Positions 28,417 to 34,717 of a DNA stretch of 34,717 nucleotides are shown here, in pieces. Below the pieces are notes generated by a model. That model was not told the origin of the DNA and did no database searches. It saw only the letters and a list, made by a program, of their open reading frames with translations. The position numbers and the translations under genes are program-made. The stretch covers positions 1 to 34,717 of the forward strand of contig CAKZPT010000074.1 in the NCBI GenBank assembly GCA_937139365.1, given 5' to 3'. The stretch is from an uncultured bacterium. GTDB taxonomy: Bacteria; Verrucomicrobiota; Kiritimatiellia; PWTM01. How positions within the stretch are numbered: the first letter of the stretch is position 1; each line of letters starts with the position of its first letter.

Positions 28417-28493
28417 GGGCGCTTAGCTCAGTTGGCTAGAGCACTACCTTGACATGGTAGGGGTCACAGGTTCAAGTCCTGTAGCGCCCACCA
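28417..28493 (+). tRNA. tRNA-Val (anticodon GAC)
   Basis: A 77-base cloverleaf. The acceptor stem GGGCGCT (28417-28423) pairs with AGCGCCC (28483-28489), discriminator A28490, and CCA is encoded at 28491-28493. The anticodon arm CTACC/GGTAG encloses TTGACAT with anticodon GAC at 28451-28453, reading GUC. The T loop is GGTTCAAGTCC. Confidence 0.97.
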
Positions 28494-28567
28494 TTGCCTC
28501 GCTCCGTTGTCCGGCGCGGTCCCTTCGGTCCGTCCGCGTCGACAATCCTCGCTGGCGCAAAAGCCGG

Positions 28568-28613
28568 TTCCAGCCTTTGGAAGATGGAAGGCCGTCGGCC
28601 TCCAAGGGTTGGA
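28568..28613. repeat. Pair of intergenic inverted repeats
   Basis: TTCCA-N5-TGGAA (28568-28582) and, 18 bp on, TCCAA-N3-TTGGA (28601-28613), in the 213-bp spacer between tRNA-Val and the second HzsA-like gene. Similar TTCCAA/TTGGAA hairpin-type intergenic elements recur in verrucomicrobial genomes as I recall them; only this copy is visible here, so dispersal is untested. Confidence 0.45.
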
Positions 28614-28706
28614 CGCCGAGGGGGCCGGCCGCGCGTTGTGTCCATCCGCCCTTTCCAATACAAAGGTAGACAGCCGCGGTCACGCGCGGTCACAGGGAGC
28701 AGTGCG

Positions 28707-31088
28707 ATGGGCTGGACGCGACATGCCGTCCCGGCCGTCCTAGCTGCCGCATCGGCGGCCATCGGAGCGCCGCCGGGAGGCCCTCCGGAGCCTAAGGGAC
28801 TACTCGATTCGGTGCTGTCCGGGCCGTTGCGAGGGGTGGAGGAGGTCGTCTTCGTCGTCCGCGTTTCCGGTCGCGACCACTGGTACGGCAATTTCGGCAA
28901 CTACGCGAGCGACCTGGACGATCCGCGCCGACTGGCGTTCAAGTTTGAAGACGGGGTCTACTGGGCGTATGGCGAGGGCGCCCGGCTGTGCCGGTTGAAC
29001 CTCCGCACGCGGGAGCTGCGCGTGCTGCTCGACGACCCGCGCGGAGGCCTTCGCGACCCCTAGGTCCATTACGACGGCGACCGCACTCTGTTTTCGTGGC
29101 GGCGGGGGGGCACGCACACCTACCGCCTGTACGAAATGAAGGCGGACGGCATGGGGATCCGCCAAATCACCGACGGGCCCGACGACGACATCGAGCCGAC
29201 GTGGCCGCCGGTTCGTCAACTGCTGGCACACGCGCGTCGGCCAGCTCTACACATGCAACGGGGACGGCAGTGGGCTTCGCATGCTCTCGCCGAACATCGA
29301 ACACGACAACACGCCATGGCCGCAGCCGGACGGTCGCGTGCTGTACGTGCGCTGGGAGTACGTGGACCGTTCGCAGCTCGATTATCACCATCTCTGGACG
29401 ATCGATCCCGACGGCACGCAGGTGCTGACCTTCTTCGGTAACCAGAACCCCGGCAACGTCATGCTCGACGCCAAGCCGATCCCCGGCACGCCGCTGGTCG
29501 TCGCGTCGTTCTCCCCCGGCCACGGCCGCCCCGAACACGCCGGCCGGCTGACGATCGTGGATCCCCGCTTCGGGCCGGACCGCCTCGAGTCGGTCCGCTA
29601 CATCGGCAACCGATCGAACATCCGGGATCCGTGGGCGTTTTCGACCAACGGTTTCTTCGCGGCGGACGACGAGGGGATCATCGTGATGGACGGCGACGGC
29701 CGCCGGGAGGTCGTATGGCGCCTGCCGCCGGAGGAGGCCGCGGCCCAGCCGCGGCGTCATGCGCACGAACCGCGTCCGCTCGTGCCGCGGCCGAGGGAGG
29801 CGGTCATCCCGGATCGGGTGGACCTCTCAGAGGACACCGGCGAGATGATCCTCTTCGACGTCACCCTCGGCCGAAACATGGACGGCGTGCGGCCGGGCGA
29901 GGTCCGAAAACTGTTGGTGCTGGAACAACTGCCCAAGCCCCGTCAACTTCTCCGGCGGCATGGAGCCGTTGACGCTGCACGGTTCGTTCACGCTGGCGCG
30001 GATCCTCGGCACAGTGCCGGTCGAACCGGATGGCTCGGCCCGATTCGAGGTGCCCGCGCTGCGGCCGGTGTTTTTTTGTCGCACTGGACAAACGCGAGCT
30101 CTCGGTGAAGCGCATGCAGAGCTGGTGCGGCGTCCAGCGGGGGGAGCGGATCGGCTGCGTCGGCTGCCACGAGATGCGGACGCACGCGATGCCGGCCGGC
30201 CCGATGCCCGCGGCGATGCGGCGGCCGCCCAGCCGGATCGAGCCGATCCCGGACGTGCCCTCCGTAATGGATTTTCCGCGCGACATCCAGCCCATCCTCG
30301 ATCGGCGCTGTGTTCGTTGCCACAACACCGAACGCTACGCCGGCAAACTCGACCTGGACGGCGGCCGGACCGAGATGTGCAGGGTTAGCTACGAGAGCAT
30401 CGTCCGGCGGGGTCTGGTCGCCGACGGGCCAAACCGCCCCAAAAGCAACTACCCGCCGCGCCAGATCGGCTCGTCGGCCAGCCGTCTCCTGCAGGTGCTC
30501 TTGGCGGGCCACCACGACGTCCAATTCGATTCCCGCGAGCTGAAGCTGCTTCGGCTGTGGATTGAAACCAGCGCGACCTATCCGGGCACCTATGCGGCGC
30601 TCGGCAGCGGCCGGGTGCCCGTCCATTTGCCCGGCAACGCGATGCACCGGTGTGCCGACTGTCACCTGCGCGAGTCCAAGGACGACGCCGGCAAGCCTGT
30701 GAAGACCTGGAACATCGGCTGGGGCGGGCGGCTCTGCAACCTCGATCGGCCCGCGGCCTCTCTGCTGTTATGCGCCCCGCTGGGCCGGGAGGCGGGCGGA
30801 CTCGGCCTGTGCGGCACCGACGGATGGACCTCGACGGCCGATCCCGGCTATCGGGCCGTGCTGGCCGCGATCGTCGCCGCCTCGAACGAGCTTCAACGCG
30901 TCAAGCGGTTCGCCATGCCCGGCTTCCGGCCCAACCGGCATTACGTTTGTGAGATGCAGCGGTTCGGCATCCTGCCGGCGAACCTCGCCAACGCCGACCC
31001 GGTGGATCCCTACACGACCGACGAGGCCTACTGGCGCAGTTTCTGGTGGCAGCCGGTTTCGTCGGCACCACGAACGGCCGGATTCTGA
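28707..31088 (+). pseudogene. HzsA-like multiheme cytochrome, nonsense plus frameshifts
   Basis: Starts at ATG 28707 with GGGAG upstream and a signal peptide (HAVPAVLAAASAAIGAP). Reconstructed, it is an HzsA-like protein with a propeller part (VVFVVRVSGRDHWYGNFGNY, DGRVLYVRWEYVDRSQ) and three CxxCH sites: CVGCH 30156-30170, CVRCH 30309-30323 and CADCH 30651-30665. Lesions: TAG at 29061-29063 where relatives have Gln (CAG to TAG); near 29210 about 45 bases are missing, with a frame change, between IEPTW and FVNCWHTR; an extra C in 29938-29941; and T7 at 30071-30077 where T6 restores VFFVALDKRE. Unlike the first HzsA-like gene it has no FGE domain. Periplasmic redox role inferred; substrate unknown. 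Confidence 0.85.
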
Positions 31089-31131
31089 GCGTCGCGTTGG
31101 CCTGTCGGGCGCCATCGCGTAGATTGTCGGG

Positions 31132-32508
31132 ATGAACGCGCCCGACCGGCGACAGCAGTTGTTCGAAGCCCTACAGACGATCGTGGACCCCGACCTCGGC
31201 CGCGACATCGTCTCGCTGGGCTTCGTGAAGAACGTCGAGGGGCTGGAGGACGGTCGCGTCCGGTTCGTCCTCGAGCTGACGACACCGGCCTGCCCGATCA
31301 AGGAACGGTTTCGCGACGAGTGCCACCGGGCCTTGTCGCGGCTGCCCTGGGTGCGGTCGGTCGACGTGAGGCTTTCCTCCCGCGTCCGGGGGGCGGCGCC
31401 GGCGGCGGAAGGCGGCCGTGACGGTCTCCGCGAGGTGGACGCGATCCTGGCCGTCGGCAGTTGCAAGGGCGGGGTGGGGAAGTCCACCGTCGCCGTCAAC
31501 CTGGCGTTCAGCCTCGCCGACCTCGGTGGGCGGGTGGGGTTGTTCGACGCCGACATCTACGGTCCGAGCCTTCCGACTATGGTGACGCCGGAGGATCGCG
31601 AGCTGCGTGTGCGCGACGGCATGATCGCACCGCCGGTGTACGAGGGCGTTCGGCTGATGTCGTTCGGCTTCGCCAACCCCGACGGGGCGCCGGCCATCAT
31701 GCGCGGTCCGATGGTCAGCCAGGTGCTCGACGATCTCCTGACGCGCACGGCGTGGGGGCCGCTCGACTACCTGGTCATCGACCTGCCCCCCGGCACCGGC
31801 GACATTCAGTTGACGCTAATGCAGCGCGTGCCGTTGACCGCCGCCGTGATCGTCACGACGCCCCAGGAGCTGAGCGTCGTGGACGTGGTCAAGGGCATCC
31901 GGATGTTCCAGAAGCTCAAGGTGCCGGTCGTGGCCGTCGTGGAGAACATGGCCTGGTTCGAGTGCCCCGACTGCGGCCAGCGCCACCGCCCCTTCGGCGG
32001 GGGGGCGCGGGAGCGGCTGGTTCGGCAGTACGGGCTGCGCGTCGCCGTGGACCTGCCGGTGCGGGCGGAGATCTCGGCGGCCGGCGACCGGGGTCGCCCG
32101 GTGGCGCTCGCCGAACCCGACGGGCCGGTCGCGGCCGCCCTGCGCGAGCTGGCGGCCGGCACGGTGCGGGAGATCAGTCGGCTGCGCGCGGGGCTGGGCC
32201 GGCCGCCGCAGGTCCGGTGGGACCCGGCGCGCGGTGTGGTCGTCGAACACGAGGACGGCAGAGTGTTCGCGCTGGCCGCCCGACTTGTGCGCGACGCGTG
32301 CGCCTGCGCGGCGTGCGTGGACGAGCGGACGGGCGAGCGCCGAGCCGCCGCCGCCCCCGCGGATGTCCGGCCCGTTTCGATCGAGCCGATGGGCAACTAC
32401 GCCGTGGCGGTGGCGTGGTCCGACGGCCACACCTCCTCGGTCTATCCCTACGAGACGCTCGAGGCCCTCGCCGGCGACCTCACACGACGAGGCTCGTCAA
32501 CAGAATGA
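31132..32508 (+). CDS. apbC: Mrp/ApbC-type iron-sulfur carrier ATPase with MIP18 and DUF971 domains
   Basis: A 458-residue P-loop ATPase thought to carry and transfer Fe-S clusters. Domains: MIP18/DUF59 at the N-terminus (IVDPDLGRDIVSLGFVKNV, about 1-95); Mrp/NBP35 ATPase with deviant Walker A CKGGVGKST (111-119), DADIYGPSLPTM, DLPPGTGD and the cluster-binding CPDC; then a C-terminal DUF971 domain (about 360-455) with CACAACVDERTGERR and ETLEAL. The DUF971 fusion is known in some bacteria but is not in the E. coli protein. ATG 31132. Its 3' end overlaps convergent gntP by 29 bp. No lesions. Confidence 0.92.
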   Translation: MNAPDRRQQLFEALQTIVDPDLGRDIVSLGFVKNVEGLEDGRVRFVLELTTPACPIKERFRDECHRALSRLPWVRSVDVRLSSRVRGAAPAAEGGRDGLREVDAILAVGSCKGGVGKSTVAVNLAFSLADLGGRVGLFDADIYGPSLPTMVTPEDRELRVRDGMIAPPVYEGVRLMSFGFANPDGAPAIMRGPMVSQVLDDLLTRTAWGPLDYLVIDLPPGTGDIQLTLMQRVPLTAAVIVTTPQELSVVDVVKGIRMFQKLKVPVVAVVENMAWFECPDCGQRHRPFGGGARERLVRQYGLRVAVDLPVRAEISAAGDRGRPVALAEPDGPVAAALRELAAGTVREISRLRAGLGRPPQVRWDPARGVVVEHEDGRVFALAARLVRDACACAACVDERTGERRAAAAPADVRPVSIEPMGNYAVAVAWSDGHTSSVYPYETLEALAGDLTRRGSSTE

Positions 32509-33841
32509 AGCCGAGTCCGGCGACGGCGATGATCGTCTCCATCACCGTCCACGACTGCAGCGTCTGTTTCTCCGTCAGCCCGCAGTAGCGGCCGACGAGC
32601 CAAAACCCGCTGTCGTTCACGTGGGAGAGAATGGTCGCGCCCGCCGCGATCGCCAGCACAACCAGCGCGCGGTGCGGATCGGACAGGTTCGCGCGCTCGA
32701 CCAGCGGGGCGGCGATCCCCGCGGCCGTGATCATCGCGACGGTCGAGGACCCCTGCGCGATCCGCACCACCGCGGCCAGCAGCCAGCCGAGCACGATCGG
32801 CGGCAGCGCCATGCGGCCGAACCACCCCGCCAGCAGGTCGCCTACCTTGCTGTCGACCAACACCTGCTTCAGCATCCCGCCGGCGCCGGTGATGAGGATG
32901 ATCACGCCGGCCGGCGCCAGCGACCGAACGCACAGCTCCATCAGCCGGTCGGCGGACCAGCCGCGGCGAATGCCCAGCAGGTACAGCGCAAGCAACGTGG
33001 AGACCAGCAATGCGGTGAACGGGTGGCCGGCGAAGGCGACGAGGCGGCTCCAGGAGCCCTCCGTCCATACGCCGCGCCGCACGAGCAGTTCGCCAGCGGT
33101 GCGCGAGAGGATCAGCAGCAAGGGCAGCGCCAGGAGCGCTGCCACCAGCCCCCACGGCGGCGAGCTGGCCGCCTGCGTCGCCGGCGGCGCCGGTTCCGTC
33201 GCCGGCGGAGCGCCTCGGATGCGCCGTCCGATCCACGAACCGAACAGCGGGCCGGCCACCAGCGATGTCGGCAACCCCGTGACGATCCCCAGCAGGATCA
33301 CCCAGCCGAGGTCCGCCTTCAGGATGTCCGCCACCGCCACCGGGCCGGGCGTCGGCGGCACGAAGCTGTGCGTCACCGCCAGCCCCGCCAGCAGCGGAAT
33401 AGCGTAGTGGAGGATCGAGCGCCCCGTCCCGGCGGCCAGCGCCGTCAGCACCGGCACGAGGATGATGAACCCGACGTCGAAAAACACCGGGATCGCGATG
33501 CAGAAGCCGGCCAGCATCAGCGCCAGCGGCGCCCGCCGCGGACCGAACCGCCGCACGAGGGTCATGGCCAGCGCCTGCGCGCCGCCGGTCGACTCGAGTA
33601 CCTGCCCCAGCATTGCGCCCAACCCTACGACGGTGGCGACAAACCCCAGCGTCGAGCCCATGCCGTTCTGCATGCTCGCCAGCAGCGCCGCCGGCTCCAT
33701 CCCCGCCGTCAGGCCCACCGCCATGCTGGCGAGGACCAGCGCGAGAAAAGCCTGAACCCGAAAACGCAAGATGAGCGCCAACAGCAGGGCGACGCCGAAG
33801 ACCGGAGCGACGATCAAACGGACAGGCATAGAACCGACCAT
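32480..33841 (-). CDS. GntP family gluconate:proton symporter
   Basis: A 453-residue inner-membrane transporter with about 12 hydrophobic helices. Family motifs include GMGSTLGFVATVVGLGAMLG, PVFFDVGFIILVPV, VPPTPGPVAVADIL, AQGSSTVAMITAAG and SHVNDSGFWLVGRY. Gluconate or a related sugar acid is the usual substrate; the exact one cannot be set. ATG 33841 is used; ATG 33829 (MPVRLIVAP) is equally plausible. No gluconate kinase or dehydratase is adjacent. Intact. Confidence 0.92.
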   Translation of the reverse strand: MVGSMPVRLIVAPVFGVALLLALILRFRVQAFLALVLASMAVGLTAGMEPAALLASMQNGMGSTLGFVATVVGLGAMLGQVLESTGGAQALAMTLVRRFGPRRAPLALMLAGFCIAIPVFFDVGFIILVPVLTALAAGTGRSILHYAIPLLAGLAVTHSFVPPTPGPVAVADILKADLGWVILLGIVTGLPTSLVAGPLFGSWIGRRIRGAPPATEPAPPATQAASSPPWGLVAALLALPLLLILSRTAGELLVRRGVWTEGSWSRLVAFAGHPFTALLVSTLLALYLLGIRRGWSADRLMELCVRSLAPAGVIILITGAGGMLKQVLVDSKVGDLLAGWFGRMALPPIVLGWLLAAVVRIAQGSSTVAMITAAGIAAPLVERANLSDPHRALVVLAIAAGATILSHVNDSGFWLVGRYCGLTEKQTLQSWTVMETIIAVAGLGFILLTSLVV

Positions 33842-33941
33842 CCGATGTCGTGTACCGGTTTAGCGGCGGGCTGTCCAGCGCGGCGGAGGGGTGCCAGCGG
33901 GACCGGGAGCGGGCCCGACACCGCGGGGAACGGCCGGGCGA

Positions 33942-34717
33942 TCAGGGGCGGGCCACGGGCTGGCCCCAAGCGGCAGCGGTCTCGAGCAGGGCCGCCAGCT
34001 TGGGAGAGTCCGCCGGCGTCGAGTCGTAGTATTCGGCCAACCCCCAGGCGCCGTGGTTACTCCACCCGCCGACGCTCGAAAAATGGCAGAACGTGCCCCC
34101 GCCCAACTCCCGCCAGCGGGCGAAGTAGGGGCGGTACAGGCCACCCATCCGTGGGTGCCGGTTGGCCGCGTGCATCGTCGTCGCGATCGCCTGGACGAGC
34201 TTCGCGTCGCGCAGCATGGCGACCATGTGCTGGCCGCCTTCGTACGCGATCATCGCGAGGCCGTACTCGTCGGCCAGCGCCTTGTCCCCCTCCATCTGGT
34301 GCAGCGCGTTGGAAAAGGCATGGGCCTCAAAGTGGTCGAGCACCCGCTCCACGGACCAGCCGGCCATCTCCACGACGAGGGCGGGATCGGCCAGCCGTCC
34401 GCGGCCGACGGTGTAGGGCATGTACGGCGCGGTGGCCATGGCGTCCGCATGCCGATGTGCCTCGCGAAAGCCGCAGACGCCGCGGATCACGCCCGCGTTG
34501 CCACTTTGAACCGGCAGTACTCGGATCAGCCGCTCCCGGCCGCCAAACACCTCCTCCCAAATTCGAAAGATCTCCAGGGACCGCACGGCCGTGAACCGCC
34601 ATCCGGCCTCCCAGGGTCGCTCCTTCGACCCGAGATCGAGCGCGAGGCCGCGGCCGATCGCGTACCGGCATTGCGGGAACTCGAAATTTTACACCTCGTT
34701 CGAGTACTCGACGTACA
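33942..34717 (-). pseudogene. C-terminal part of secreted YVEYSNE-motif protein, in-frame TAA (partial)
   Basis: Runs off the right edge. The frame reads YVEYSNEV, then TAA (34689-34691, minus strand), then NFEFPQCRYAIGRGLALDLG and on through FRIWEEVFGG, ATAPYMPYTVGRG and YEGGQHMVAM to the stop at 33942. In relatives that I recall (secreted cellulose-binding or glycosidase-like proteins) the motif continues EYSNEVWN, so the stop replaces Trp. A restart downstream would yield about 214-250 residues without the N-terminal part. The exact family name is uncertain. Confidence 0.65.

Noticed and set aside
3590-31088. Anammox hydrazine synthase
   Set aside because: The two proteins share the HzsA-like fold and heme sites, but no HzsB/C, hydrazine dehydrogenase or ladderane genes are present, and such HzsA-like proteins are common outside anammox bacteria.
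32234-34594. 786-codon plus-strand open frame across gntP
   Set aside because: It is antisense to the GntP transporter and the right-edge gene, and is extremely rich in Arg, Gln and His without any recognisable motif.
1-34717. CRISPR array, insertion sequence, integrase or attachment site
   Set aside because: No regularly spaced direct repeats, transposase motif or recombinase was seen. The tRNA-Val 3' end is not duplicated nearby.

Overview
The window is a GC-rich bacterial chromosome segment using the ordinary code (TGA, TAA and TAG all end intact genes here). Its gene families point to the PVC superphylum, most likely a Verrucomicrobiota/Kiritimatiellota/Lentisphaerota-type or planctomycete-like bacterium. 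These families are hydrazine-synthase-alpha-like (HzsA-like) cytochromes, a formylglycine-generating-enzyme (FGE)-like fusion, tandem Gfo/Idh/MocA oxidoreductases, a DUF1080 protein, a NIPSNAP protein, FAD/discoidin oxidoreductases, a sulfatase, DUF6941 and a single-cleavage prepilin. Heptose genes (hldD, rfaE2) and a TorF-like porin indicate a Gram-negative envelope. The phylum call is inference; no rRNA is present.

Layout. 1-3211: tail of a membrane/SH3 protein, an S41 protease, DUF6941, bioB. 3590-6643: wrecked HzsA-like/FGE fusion. 6992-9629: two MocA oxidoreductases. 9665-13127: prepilin with a nonsense codon, intact patatin, wrecked GH10-like hydrolase. 13172-14750: thiL convergent with a beta-carbonic anhydrase. 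15099-16755: DUF1080 and a porin. 16826-17127: two gene remnants meeting tail to tail. 17279-18607: xylA. 18960-26246 (minus): an apparent transcription unit nadD-rsfS-icd-rfaE2-hldD, then a wrecked FAD/discoidin oxidoreductase and a NIPSNAP gene. 26381-28493: small HTH protein, argS, tRNA-Val. 28707-31088: second wrecked HzsA-like cytochrome. 31132-33841: Mrp/ApbC ATPase convergent with a GntP transporter. 33942 to the right edge: C-terminal part of another interrupted gene.

The dominant pattern is selective decay. About 14 housekeeping or small-metabolism genes, together roughly 15 kb, show no frameshift or premature stop. Seven loci of mostly secreted or surface accessory families, roughly 11 kb, carry about 25 lesions: single-base indels, in-frame TAA/TAG/TGA codons, one internal deletion and one deletion joining two genes. 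The flanking reading frames still match their families closely, so the decay looks recent. If confirmed by reads, this is a lineage losing its extracellular degradation and heme-protein repertoire while keeping core metabolism, LPS heptose synthesis and sugar isomerase/oxidoreductase genes. No CRISPR array, insertion sequence, integrase or complete defence system was seen.
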